This document shows positions 18,769 through 27,565 of a stretch of 64,000 bases of DNA, piece by piece. Position 1 is the stretch's first letter, and every line of letters starts with the position of its first letter. The notes under the pieces were generated by a model, which saw nothing but the letters and a program-made list of their open reading frames with translations, was not told where the DNA came from and ran no database searches. Made by a program: the position numbers and the translations under genes. Source of the stretch: Streptomyces venezuelae (GTDB lineage Bacteria; Actinomycetota; Actinomycetes; Streptomycetales; Streptomycetaceae); NCBI RefSeq assembly GCF_008642295.1, contig NZ_CP029190.1:1550001-1614000 (forward strand). Reading direction: 5' to 3'.

Positions 18769-19459
18769 GCCAGGCCGGCTCGACGACTGCCGCCGGATCC
18801 GCGGTACGCCGCAGGTATGCCTGCAATGACATCGACTGTTCAGCCGCTGCTCGTACCTGAAGGTCATGCAGATCCGCCAATGGCATCAGGCCCACTGGCT
18901 GGTGCTTCTCACCCATGCGTCGCACCACGCGGGCGGCGGCCACGGCATCGGCCCTCGCATTGTGCGCGTCATCGAGCGACACACCGTAGTGAGCACACAA
19001 CGCGTGGAGGGCCCTCTTGCCCTTCCGGTACTTGTCGATGTGCTTGTCGATCACCAGCGGGTCGATGACGGGCGTAGGCACGCTCCCCAGCCGCTCGCTG
19101 ATCGACTCGATCTCGTAGCGCCGACACTCACGGTCCAGAAGCGACAGGTCGTAGCGTGCGTTCATCACCACCAGAGGTGTCCCCGAGCGCAGCTCCTCAG
19201 CAACGCCTTGTGCGATCTCCTCAATGGCTGAAGCGGCCGGCACCCCGTGCTCGCGGGCATACTCCGTCGAGATGCCATGGATCGCCGACGCCTGCTCGGG
19301 TATGGCTACCCCGGGATTCAGCAGCCAGGTCCGCTCGGCCGAGACGGCCCCGGCCGAATCCAGGCGCACGACCGCCGCCGTCACAATGCGGTCGGTCTCG
19401 ACGTCGGTGCCCGTGGTCTCCAGGTCGAAGGCCACCAACGGCCCACTGATCCAGCTCAT
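18746..19459 (-). CDS. DEDDh 3'-5' exonuclease carried by the element (replacement copy)
   Basis: This intact 237-residue DnaQ-like exonuclease has all DEDDh residues: FDLETTG (Asp 11, Glu 13), NARYDLSLL (Asp near 102) and HNARADA (His and Asp near 170). It is clearly homologous over its whole length to the host gene the element interrupts (shared IPEQASAIHGIST, DPLVIDKHIDKYRKGKRAL versus DPLTIDRAVDRYRRGKRTL) but diverged. Its ATG overlaps the stop of the truncated host frame as TGATG, with GAGGG just upstream, so it should be translated by coupling from the host promoter. At the attachment site it reads ACGCTA where the host has GGCCTT. Confidence 0.92.
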   Translation of the reverse strand: MSWISGPLVAFDLETTGTDVETDRIVTAAVVRLDSAGAVSAERTWLLNPGVAIPEQASAIHGISTEYAREHGVPAASAIEEIAQGVAEELRSGTPLVVMNARYDLSLLDRECRRYEIESISERLGSVPTPVIDPLVIDKHIDKYRKGKRALHALCAHYGVSLDDAHNARADAVAAARVVRRMGEKHQPVGLMPLADLHDLQVRAAAEQSMSLQAYLRRTADPAAVVEPAWPLIPRRG

Positions 19460-19854
19460 CACGCGGCCCTCATTCCCGCGTGGGCTGTCGGCCGGCGCCG
19501 CGCCTCGGCATGAGACACCTGAGACGCACCTGGCGTGAGGGGATAAAAGGCCGCGTTGTACGCCACCACCACCGCGCCGCGCCGCCACAGTCCGGCCAGC
19601 GCCGAGGCCACCTCGTCCGCGACCTCCCGGGCCGGCCGGCCCTCGCGGGCCGCCCGCTCCGTGCTGATCCCGTGGATCGCCGAGGCCTGCTCGGGAATCG
19701 GTATGCCCGGATCGGCCAGCCAGCCGCGCCGCTCGCCGACCACTCCGCCGGCCACCTCCACCAGTGCCGCCGTGACGATCCGCGACTCCCCCGGTTCCGT
19801 GCCGGTCGTCTCCAGGTCGAACCCGATCAGCGTTCCCCCGTGCCACTCCCCCAT
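19459..19854 (-). pseudogene. N-terminal half of the split host exonuclease gene, reading into the element
   Basis: From ATG 19854 the frame encodes the first 103 residues of a DEDDh exonuclease (GFDLETTGTEPGES, IPEQASAIHGISTERA, VVVAYNAAF). At the junction (19547-19552) it enters element DNA and adds about 28 foreign residues (YPLTPGASQ...). It stops at 19461-19459, exactly on the start codon of the element's own exonuclease. The fragment lacks the third Asp and the His-Asp motif, so it should be inactive. The host promoter and ribosome site remain upstream and can serve as the expression signal for the replacement copy. Confidence 0.9.
19511..19552 (-). other. Right attachment junction of the element
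   Basis: Read from the host side on the minus strand: core GGCCTT (19552-19547), TTATCC (19546-19541), CACG three bases further and two GTCTCA-containing repeats at 19527-19520 and 19518-19511. The mirror-image order at the left end supports recombinase arm sites. The exonuclease frame runs through the core without a stop. Confidence 0.75.
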
Positions 19855-19956
19855 GGCGCCCCTCCCCCGTGTACCTGTGCATGGCATTGCCGCCACTGCT
19901 GCCGCTGCCGCTACCTCTGCGGCAACGGCTTTCAGCCTGCCACGGCGCACTGACAC

Positions 19957-21192
19957 TCAGGACACCGGCCGGGAATCCTCCCACACCGACTCGAATTCCT
20001 CCCGGTAGGTCGTGAACAGCCCGTGGTCGGCATCCCGGGGCACGCCCCGCCCGCCGCCCCGCAGCACCAGCACCGGCGCCTCCATGCCGCGGGCCCGGCG
20101 CAGGTACGACTGGACCACCGCGATCCCCGAGTTCTCGCCCTCCACCAGGTAGGCGGTGAACCGCGGGGTCTCGTCGAAGACGTGGATGGAGAAGCCCGAG
20201 GGGTCGCGCAGGCCCGCCCGGACCCGGCGGACGTGCAGGATGTTCATCTCCACCGAGCGGCTCAGCTCGCCCTTGCGCAGGCCCAGCTCCCGCTCGCGCC
20301 GCTTGACCGCGCTGCTCGCCGGGTTCAGGAACAGCAGCCGGACCCGGCAGCCCGCCTCCACCAGCCGGACGAGTCTTCGCCCCGAGTAGTTCTGGACGAG
20401 CAGGTTCAGTCCTATGCCGATGGCGTCCAGCCGTCGCGCGCCCCCGAACAGGTCTTCGGCGGGCAGCTGGCGCTGGAGCCGGACCCGGTCGGGGTGGACC
20501 GAGATGACGTCCGCGTACCGGTCGCCGACCAGGTCCTCGACGGCGTCGATGGGCAGCCGGTCCGCGGAGGGGCTGCCGGCGCCGCCGCCCAGCACCTCCA
20601 GCAGCCGGGCCGAGGCCCGCTCCGCCTGGCTCAGTACCGCCTGCGAGAGGGCGCGGTTGCGGGAGACCACGTTGCGGGTGACCTCCAGCTCGTCCAGGGC
20701 GAGTTCGATGTCGCGCCGGTCGTCGAAGTACGGCTCGAAGCAGGGCCAGTGCTGGACCATCAGCTCGCGCAGCTGCGGGAGGGTCAGGAAGGAGAGAACG
20801 TTGTCGTCGGCCGGGTCCAGAAGGTAGCCCTTGCGGCGGCTGACCTCGCGGACCGCGACCGCGCGCTGCACCCACTCCTGGCCGGCCGGTCCGGCCGCCG
20901 CGACCACCCAGTCGTCCTCGCCGTGCACCGGCTCGTAGATCGGCCGCAGCACCGCGCCCACCACGGCCCGCAGCCGCTGCTCGATCAGGTTCAGCCAGAT
21001 GTACGCACGGCCGGCCCGCTGGGCCCGGGTGCGGACCTCGCTCCAGGCGTCGGCGCCCCAGTCCAGCTCGGCGCCGGTACGGGAGACTCCGCCGGGCGCC
21101 TCCGGTCCTGCCAGGGAGACCGCCCCGGCCTCCGCGGCGCCGCCCTCGTGACCGCCGTCACCAGGGGGCAGCTCCAGACCTCCCGAGCTCAC
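19957..21192 (-). CDS. SAV2148-like HEPN-domain protein
   Basis: The 411-residue soluble protein matches the pattern of a conserved Streptomyces family (SAV2148 type, HEPN-containing). Recognisable stretches are RAYIWLNLIEQRLRAVVGA, FLTLPQLRELMVQHW and RNRALSQAVLSQAERASARLLE. A second half holds a phospholipase-D-like or nucleotide-sensing fold (VRLLFLNPASSAVKRRERELG). HEPN folds often belong to RNases or toxins, but no clear RxxxxH catalytic motif stands out. GTG 21192 was chosen since the upstream frame loses family character. Function unknown. Confidence 0.75.
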   Translation of the reverse strand: MSSGGLELPPGDGGHEGGAAEAGAVSLAGPEAPGGVSRTGAELDWGADAWSEVRTRAQRAGRAYIWLNLIEQRLRAVVGAVLRPIYEPVHGEDDWVVAAAGPAGQEWVQRAVAVREVSRRKGYLLDPADDNVLSFLTLPQLRELMVQHWPCFEPYFDDRRDIELALDELEVTRNVVSRNRALSQAVLSQAERASARLLEVLGGGAGSPSADRLPIDAVEDLVGDRYADVISVHPDRVRLQRQLPAEDLFGGARRLDAIGIGLNLLVQNYSGRRLVRLVEAGCRVRLLFLNPASSAVKRRERELGLRKGELSRSVEMNILHVRRVRAGLRDPSGFSIHVFDETPRFTAYLVEGENSGIAVVQSYLRRARGMEAPVLVLRGGGRGVPRDADHGLFTTYREEFESVWEDSRPVS

Positions 21193-21450
21193 CCGCGCAC
21201 CCGCCCTTCCGCTACCCCTCCAGTGATCAAGGAAGGGTACTCCGCGCACCCGGCCCGGTGCAGCCGGATGGCCCTGACGGCGCAGGCCTGTTGACTCATC
21301 ATCGGATTCCCGGACAGTGGGCTGACCCGCATATCGGGTAGACGGGGTCACCCGGTAGGACCTGCGCAAGTCCCCCCGCGGAGCCCCCCTTTCGGGGAAG
21401 ATCTGGCGGAGACCAACGGACGCCTGATCAGGAGTGGAAGAGTCGCATCT

Positions 21451-23565
21451 ATGCAGGTCTGGCCCGGGCAGGCGTATCCCCTCGGCGCGACGTACGACGG
21501 CGCCGGCACCAATTTCGCGGTCTACTCCGAGGCCGCCAGGCGCATCGAGCTGTGCCTGTTGCACGAGGACGGTTCGGAGACCGCGGTGGAGCTGCGGGAG
21601 ACGGACGCCTTCGTCCGGCACGCCTACCTGCCCGGCATCATGCCCGGTCAGCGGTACGGCTTCCGGGTGCACGGCCCGTACGAGCCCGAGCGCGGGCACC
21701 GCTGCAATGCGGCCAAGCTGCTGCTGGACCCATACGCGCGGGCCATCAGCGGGTCCGTCACCTGGGGCGAGGAGGTGTACGGCTACCACTTCGGCCGCCC
21801 CGACTCCCGCAACAATCTGGACTCCGCCCCGCGCACGATGAGCTCGGTGGTGGTGAACCCGTACTTCGACTGGGCCAACGACCGGCCGCCGCGGCACGAG
21901 TACCACCACACCGTGCTGTACGAGGCGCACGTCAAGGGACTGACGATGCGCCACCCCGACCTTCCGGAGGAACTGCGCGGCACGTACGGGGCGCTCGCCC
22001 ATCCGGCGGTCATCGGGCATCTGACGAAGCTCGGGGTGACGGCACTGGAGCTGATGCCGGTACACCAGTTCGTCAACGACCACCGGCTGGTGGACGACGG
22101 GCTGAGCAACTACTGGGGCTACAACACCATCGGGTTCTTCGCCCCGCACAACGGCTATGCCTCCGGGGACCGCGGCCAGCAGGTGCTGGAGTTCAAGTCG
22201 GCGGTCCGGGCCCTGCACGAGGCGGGGATCGAGGTGATCCTGGACGTGGTCTACAACCACACCGCGGAGGGCAACCACCTGGGTCCCACGCTGTCCTTCC
22301 GGGGCCTGGACAACGCCTCGTACTACCGGCTCGCGGAGGACCCGCGCTACTACACGGACACCACCGGCACCGGGAACTCACTGCTGATGCGGTCCCCGCA
22401 CGTGCTCCAGCTGATCATGGACTCGCTGCGGTACTGGGTCACCGAGATGCATGTGGACGGCTTCCGCTTCGACCTGGCGGCCACCCTGGCCCGGCAGTTC
22501 CACGAGGTGGACCGGCTGTCCTCGTTCTTCGACCTGGTGCAGCAGGATCCGGTGGTGAGCCAGGTGAAGCTGATCGCGGAACCCTGGGACCTGGGCGAGG
22601 GCGGCTACCAGGTGGGCAACTTCCCGCCGCTGTGGACCGAGTGGAACGGCAAGTACCGGGACACGGTACGGGACCTGTGGCGCGGCCAGCCGCGCACGCT
22701 CGCCGATTTCGCGGGCCGGCTGACGGGCTCCTCGGACCTCTACCAGGACGACGGCCGGCGCCCGCTGGCCTCCATCAACTTCACCACCTGCCACGACGGT
22801 TTCACCCTGCACGACCTGGTCTCGTACAACGAGAAGCACAACGAGGCGAACCGGGAGGGCAACCGGGACGGGGAGAGCCACAACCGGTCCTGGAACTGCG
22901 GGGCGGAGGGACCGACCGGCGATCCGGAGATCCTGGAGCTGCGGGAGCGCCAGATGCGCAATTTCACGGCCACCCTGATGCTGTCCCAGGGGGTGCCGAT
23001 GCTCAGCCACGGCGACGAGTTCGCCCGCACCCAGAACGGCAACAACAACGCGTACTGCCAGGACAACGAGCTGTCCTGGGTGGACTGGCCGGACCTCGGC
23101 AAACCGCCGCCCCCGCTGCTGGAGTTCACCCGGCAGATGGTGTGGCTGCGCCGCAACCACCCGGTGTTCCGGCGCCGCCGGTTCTTCCACGGACGCCCGG
23201 TGGAGGGCGCCCACGACGAGCTGTCGGACATCGCGTGGTTCACCCCGTACGGCGAGGAGATGCGCGCCCGGGACTGGCAGGCGCAGAACACCCGCGGGCT
23301 GACCGTGTTCCTCAACGGGGAGGCGATCTCCGAGCCCGGGGTCCGCGGCGAGCGGATCACCGACGACTCGTTCCTGCTGATGTTCAACACCAGTGCGGAC
23401 CCGCAGGAGTTCACCCTCCCGGCGGGGCACGGCGCCCAGTGGCGGATGGTGGTCGACACGGCCCGGGCGGAGGTGATGCCACCCGGCGCCGGACCGCAGT
23501 TCGCGGCCGGCGACCGGGTGGCGCTGACGGGACGGAGCCTGGTGGTGCTTCAGCGGCCGGCGTAG
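21451..23565 (+). CDS. glgX: Glycogen debranching enzyme (GlgX, isoamylase type)
   Basis: The 704-residue GH13 enzyme has an N-terminal CBM48 module (QAYPLGATYDGAGTNFAVYSEAA, given in part) and a (beta/alpha)8 domain. Catalytic regions are DVVYNHTAEG, GFRFDLAATLA (nucleophile Asp), LIAEPWD (acid Glu) and NFTTCHDGFTLHDLV. It hydrolyses alpha-1,6 branches of glycogen, producing maltooligosaccharides that the nearby TreY and TreZ can turn into trehalose. ATG 21451 lies directly before the conserved PG..YPLGA segment. Its last 16 bases overlap the convergent MFS gene. Confidence 0.94.
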   Translation: MQVWPGQAYPLGATYDGAGTNFAVYSEAARRIELCLLHEDGSETAVELRETDAFVRHAYLPGIMPGQRYGFRVHGPYEPERGHRCNAAKLLLDPYARAISGSVTWGEEVYGYHFGRPDSRNNLDSAPRTMSSVVVNPYFDWANDRPPRHEYHHTVLYEAHVKGLTMRHPDLPEELRGTYGALAHPAVIGHLTKLGVTALELMPVHQFVNDHRLVDDGLSNYWGYNTIGFFAPHNGYASGDRGQQVLEFKSAVRALHEAGIEVILDVVYNHTAEGNHLGPTLSFRGLDNASYYRLAEDPRYYTDTTGTGNSLLMRSPHVLQLIMDSLRYWVTEMHVDGFRFDLAATLARQFHEVDRLSSFFDLVQQDPVVSQVKLIAEPWDLGEGGYQVGNFPPLWTEWNGKYRDTVRDLWRGQPRTLADFAGRLTGSSDLYQDDGRRPLASINFTTCHDGFTLHDLVSYNEKHNEANREGNRDGESHNRSWNCGAEGPTGDPEILELRERQMRNFTATLMLSQGVPMLSHGDEFARTQNGNNNAYCQDNELSWVDWPDLGKPPPPLLEFTRQMVWLRRNHPVFRRRRFFHGRPVEGAHDELSDIAWFTPYGEEMRARDWQAQNTRGLTVFLNGEAISEPGVRGERITDDSFLLMFNTSADPQEFTLPAGHGAQWRMVVDTARAEVMPPGAGPQFAAGDRVALTGRSLVVLQRPA

Positions 23566-24890
23566 CTGTGGGTGGTGTCGGCCGACGTGCCGGGCGACGT
23601 GTCGGGCGATGCGGTGCCGGGCGACGTGTCGAGCGAGGCGGTCTGCTGGGCCGGGATGAAGGCGGTCACGGTGTGGGTGCGGGCGGCCGGAACCCGGGTC
23701 AGCAGGGCCAGGGCCAGGCTGAGCGCGGCAGCGCCGACGGCCACCGCGAAGGCGCCAGAGGGCCCGTACCACTCGGCAAGCCGGCCGGAGAGGGCGAGCG
23801 CGAGGGCCTGGCCGGCCACCAGGGAGCTGGCCGCGAAGGCCATCGCCTCGGCCAGCCGGGCCGGCTCCACATGCCGTTCGGTCAGCGAGAACGCGGTGAT
23901 CAGGTGCGGGGCGTAGGCGGCCCCGAGGACGGTCACCACGGCGTAGAGGCTCCACAGGCTGCCGGTGAACAGCAGCGGCACGGAGAGCAGCAGGGCGGCT
24001 GCGGTGGCCACCCGCCAGCGCAGCCGGAGGCCGAAGCGGGCCGGCAGTGCACCGAGGGCGAGGCCGACGGCGGCACTGACCACGCCCATGGCGGCGTACA
24101 CGATCCCGGCCTGGCCGGGTGCCCCCAACTCGGCGGTGAGCGCGGCGATTCCGGCCTGGCAGCCGCCGAACATGGCGCCCTGCAGGGCGAGGGAGGCGCG
24201 GACGGAGTACACCACGCCGGGCGGCCTGGTGCGGCGCCCGCCGGTGGTCTTGGCGGGCGCCGGCGACCCGGCCGTGACGGCGGCGGTCGGGTGCAGTGCG
24301 TAGGCGATCGCGAAGACCGCGACGAGGGCGGCGGCGCCGCCGAGGGCGACGGCGGGGTGGGCGAGCAGCGCGGCCAGCCCGACCAGGGCCGGGCCGATCA
24401 CGAACGAGACCTCGTCGAGGGTGCCTTCGAGCGAGTGCACGGCACCGACCACCCCCTCGTCGGCCTTGGCGCGGTGGGCGAGGGCCACGGAGCGGGTCCG
24501 GGCGAGGGGCCCGATGAGCGGGACGGAGGCGCCGGCGACGGCGCCGATCAGGGCGAGCGGGACGGTGTCCAGCCCTCCGAGCGCGCCGGCCACCAGGGCG
24601 CCGGTGGCCAGGGCGTTCACCGCGGCGGCGGTCAGTACCACGGGGCGCTGCCCGCGCCGGTCGGCGATCCGGCCCAGTACGGGGCCGCAGACCACCTGTC
24701 CGGCGGACAGCGTGCCGCCCACGACTCCGGCGGTGGCCAGGGAGCCGCTGGTCTCGGCGACCAGCAGCACGCTCCCGAACTGGGCCATGGCGACGGGGAG
24801 TCGGGCGAAGAAGGAGACGAGCGGGAGAAGGGGCCCGGTCAGGGCGATGACTTTGCGATAGGTGTCGACGGTTCCAACCACCGGCCACAC
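23550..24890 (-). CDS. MFS transporter
   Basis: The 446-residue protein has about 12 hydrophobic segments and the MFS loop motif GRIADRRGQRPV between helices 2 and 3. It most resembles drug/proton antiporter-like exporters with a short repeated hydrophilic C-tail (SLDTSPGTASPDTSPGTSAD), probably cytoplasmic. GTG 24890 gives the complete first helix. It is divergent from treY and overlaps glgX at its 3' end, so it splits the glycogen/trehalose genes. The substrate is unknown; sugar export is possible from context only. Confidence 0.85.
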   Translation of the reverse strand: MWPVVGTVDTYRKVIALTGPLLPLVSFFARLPVAMAQFGSVLLVAETSGSLATAGVVGGTLSAGQVVCGPVLGRIADRRGQRPVVLTAAAVNALATGALVAGALGGLDTVPLALIGAVAGASVPLIGPLARTRSVALAHRAKADEGVVGAVHSLEGTLDEVSFVIGPALVGLAALLAHPAVALGGAAALVAVFAIAYALHPTAAVTAGSPAPAKTTGGRRTRPPGVVYSVRASLALQGAMFGGCQAGIAALTAELGAPGQAGIVYAAMGVVSAAVGLALGALPARFGLRLRWRVATAAALLLSVPLLFTGSLWSLYAVVTVLGAAYAPHLITAFSLTERHVEPARLAEAMAFAASSLVAGQALALALSGRLAEWYGPSGAFAVAVGAAALSLALALLTRVPAARTHTVTAFIPAQQTASLDTSPGTASPDTSPGTSADTTHSYAGR

Positions 24891-24963
24891 GCTAACCGGA
24901 TGGAGTCACCCGGATGCACTGGGCAATGGCACGGAATCGGCATTGCTGGGTACGTACGTTCTC

Positions 24964-27417
24964 ATGACCCAGCAGTACGCCACCGCGAGCCCGGCATCCG
25001 GAACCCCGGGAACCCCCGGAACCCCCGGAACGCCCCCTGCCTCCACCTACCGGCTCCAGCTGCACCCCGGCTTTACCTTCGGTGACGCGGAGGCGGCCGT
25101 ACCGTATCTCGCTTCGCTCGGTGTGTCACATCTGCACCTGTCCCCGGTGCTCGAGGCGGTGCCCGGCTCGTCCCACGGGTACGACGTGGTGGACCACGGG
25201 CGGGTGCGGGCGGAGCTCGGCGGCGAGCCCGGGCTGCGCGCGCTGGCCCGGACCGCGCGCGGGCACGGGCTGGGGCTGGTGCTGGACATCGTCCCGAACC
25301 ACATGGCGGTGCCGTCCCCGCTGCGGCTCAACCGCCCGCTGTGGGAGGTGCTGAGGGAGGGGCCGGAGTCGCCGTACGCCCGCTGGTTCGACATCGACTG
25401 GGCGGCGGGCGGCGGGCAGCTGCTGCTGCCGGTGCTGGGCGGGCCGCCGGACCCGGCGCGGGTGCGGGTGCAGGTGGCGGAAGGGCTGCTGCGGTACGAG
25501 GACCACGAGTTCCCGCTGCGGGCCGGCACGGCGGGGCTCGCGCTGCCGGAGCTGCTGGCCGCGCAGTGGTACCGGCCGGCCTGGTGGCGAGAGGGCCGCA
25601 CATCGCTCAACTACCGCCGGTTCTTCACGATTTCGGAGCTGATCGGGGTCCGGGTGGAGGAGCCGGAGGTGTTCGCGGCCACCCATGCGAAGGTGCTGGA
25701 ACTGGTCCGGGACGGGGTGCTGGCCGGCCTGCGGATCGACCATGTGGACGGACTGGCCGACCCCGAGGGCTATCTGCGGCGGCTGCGGGGGGCGGTGGGC
25801 GAGGGCTGCTGGGTGGTGGTGGAGAAGATCCTCGCCCGGGAGGAGCGGCTGCCGGGCACCTGGCCGGTGGCGGGGACCACGGGGTACGACGCGCTGCACC
25901 GGGTGGACGGCGTGTTCGTGGACCCGGCGGGCGCGGACGCGCTGGCCGCGCGGTACCGCGCGGCCACCGGCTCACCCGACTGGCCGACGGTGGCCGCCCG
26001 CTCCGCGGCCTCGGTCCTGACCGAAGACCTGGCCCCGGAACTGGCCGCGGTCCTACGCCTGGCGGCCGAGGCCTCGGCGGCCGGCGGCATGCCCCCCGGA
26101 CCGGCCGGGCCGGGGGCTGCGGGGGCGCACCCCGCGGGTGGGGCCGCGCCGGGGGCGGCGGCCGGGGTGGGTGGGGCCGTGGCTGCGTTGTTGGTGGGGT
26201 ATCCGGTCTACCGGCCGTACCCCGGGGGCGACGGGCTCGCGCCGGAGGCGGTGGCGCGGGCCCGGGAGACCGCCGGGGACGAGGCCGTCGACCGGGTCCG
26301 GGCGCTGCTCCGCGCCTCACCGGCCTTCGCCGCCCGGTTCGCCCAGACCTCGGCCGCGCTGCGCGCCAAGTCCCTTGAAGACCGCGCCTTCTACCGGTAC
26401 GCCCCGCTGCTCTCGGCCACCGAGGTCGGCGGGGACCCGGGCCGGCCGGCCGTCACCCCGGCCGAGTTCCACGCGTACTGCACCCACCTGGAACGGGACT
26501 GGCCCGCCTCCGGCACCGTCCTCTCCACGCACGACACCAAACGCAGCGCCGACGTCCGGGCGCGGATCGCCGCGCTCTCGGAGCGGCCGGACGCCCTGCC
26601 GCTCCCCGGCCCCGGCCCGGCCGGGCGGGGGCCGGGCGACCCCCAGCTCGCCTGGGTCGCCGCCCAGAGCGCTCTGGGGCTCGGGGCGGTCCCCGACGGG
26701 CCGGAGCGGCTGGCCGCGGCCCTGCTGAAGGCGGCCAAGGAGGCCGCGCTGCGGACCAGTTGGACCGACCCCGACCCGGCGTACGAGGAGACCGTCCCGG
26801 ACTACGCCGACCGCTGTGCCGTCCCCGGGACGGGCGGCGGCGCACTCGCCGGCCTGGCACCGGCCGTACGGGCCAACACCCTCGGGGCCACCGCCCTCCA
26901 ACTGGCCATGCCCGGGGTGCCCGAGGTGTACCAGGGCGGCGAGGCGGAGTACCGCGCCCTGGTGGACCCCGACAACCGCCGCCCGGCCCGCTTCCACCGG
27001 GAGGCCCTGGACCGGCTCGACGCCGGGTCGGCGCCCGCCGGGCTGTCGGAGGAGAAGCTGGCCCTGACGGCCGCGCTGCTGCGGCTGCGGCGGGCCCGCC
27101 CCGGCCTGTTCCGCGGGTACGCCCCGCTGGCCGCAGCCGGTCCGGCGGCGGAGCACTGCCTCGCCTTCACCCGGGCGGACGGGCTGCTGGTGGCCGTGAC
27201 CCGGCTCGCGCTTCGGCTCGCGGAGGCGGGCGGCTGGCGGGACACGGCCCTGCCGCTGCCGCCGGGCCGCTGGACCTCCGTACTCCCCCGGGCCGACGCC
27301 CCGTACGAACGTACGCACGAAGGTACGTACGCGGGCGCGTACGAAGGCACGGTCGCGCTGTCCGTGCTGCTCGGCGCGGGCTCCGGCTCCCCGGTCGCGG
27401 TCCTCGTCCGGGAATGA
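24964..27417 (+). CDS. treY: Maltooligosyltrehalose synthase (TreY)
   Basis: The 817-residue GH13 enzyme isomerises the reducing-end alpha-1,4 bond of maltooligosaccharides to the alpha,alpha-1,1 bond of trehalose. Typical features are TYRLQLHPGFTFGDA at the start, LVLDIVPNHM, LRIDHVDGLADPEGYL, VEKILAREERLP, GTTGYD and STHDTKRSADVRAR. A Gly-Thr-Pro repeat (residues ~17-28) and a Gly/Ala-rich insertion near 380-420 are local elaborations. ATG 24964 precedes the repeat. TreZ, its partner, lies 5 kb downstream rather than adjacent. Confidence 0.94.
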   Translation: MTQQYATASPASGTPGTPGTPGTPPASTYRLQLHPGFTFGDAEAAVPYLASLGVSHLHLSPVLEAVPGSSHGYDVVDHGRVRAELGGEPGLRALARTARGHGLGLVLDIVPNHMAVPSPLRLNRPLWEVLREGPESPYARWFDIDWAAGGGQLLLPVLGGPPDPARVRVQVAEGLLRYEDHEFPLRAGTAGLALPELLAAQWYRPAWWREGRTSLNYRRFFTISELIGVRVEEPEVFAATHAKVLELVRDGVLAGLRIDHVDGLADPEGYLRRLRGAVGEGCWVVVEKILAREERLPGTWPVAGTTGYDALHRVDGVFVDPAGADALAARYRAATGSPDWPTVAARSAASVLTEDLAPELAAVLRLAAEASAAGGMPPGPAGPGAAGAHPAGGAAPGAAAGVGGAVAALLVGYPVYRPYPGGDGLAPEAVARARETAGDEAVDRVRALLRASPAFAARFAQTSAALRAKSLEDRAFYRYAPLLSATEVGGDPGRPAVTPAEFHAYCTHLERDWPASGTVLSTHDTKRSADVRARIAALSERPDALPLPGPGPAGRGPGDPQLAWVAAQSALGLGAVPDGPERLAAALLKAAKEAALRTSWTDPDPAYEETVPDYADRCAVPGTGGGALAGLAPAVRANTLGATALQLAMPGVPEVYQGGEAEYRALVDPDNRRPARFHREALDRLDAGSAPAGLSEEKLALTAALLRLRRARPGLFRGYAPLAAAGPAAEHCLAFTRADGLLVAVTRLALRLAEAGGWRDTALPLPPGRWTSVLPRADAPYERTHEGTYAGAYEGTVALSVLLGAGSGSPVAVLVRE

Positions 27418-27565
27418 GCCACCCGGCCCGTCGTACGTCGGGACACGGCCCCCCGGAGTCCCACCGGACCCGGACTCCACATGCGGTCGGACCGGCGGTC
27501 GGACCGGCGCTCGGACCGCCGTTCGACCCCGGATACACAGAGCGTGTGACGGGCATCTCACATCG

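Larger units (their letters stand above)
11309..19552 (+). mobile_element. 8.24-kb tyrosine-recombinase element inserted in an exonuclease gene
   Basis: Boundaries were set by the split exonuclease gene. The two halves join perfectly through one copy of AAGGCC, leaving 8,244 bp of element. The termini are short inverted arms (TTATCC...GGATAA) next to the core. Contents are three overlapping tyrosine recombinases, an HTH/coiled-coil gene, a frameshifted S1-domain gene and a complete second exonuclease gene. The element looks visibly richer in A/T than its flanks and is uninterrupted by IS sequences. The layout resembles Tn554-type and recombinase-trio elements. Integration into a conserved DNA-metabolism gene also resembles Tn554, which targets radC. 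Confidence 0.9.

Noticed and set aside
21552..25085. Long plus-strand frame running through glgX and the MFS gene
   Set aside because: It is out of frame with GlgX, antisense to the transporter, and composed of low-complexity Arg/Gly/Pro sequence.
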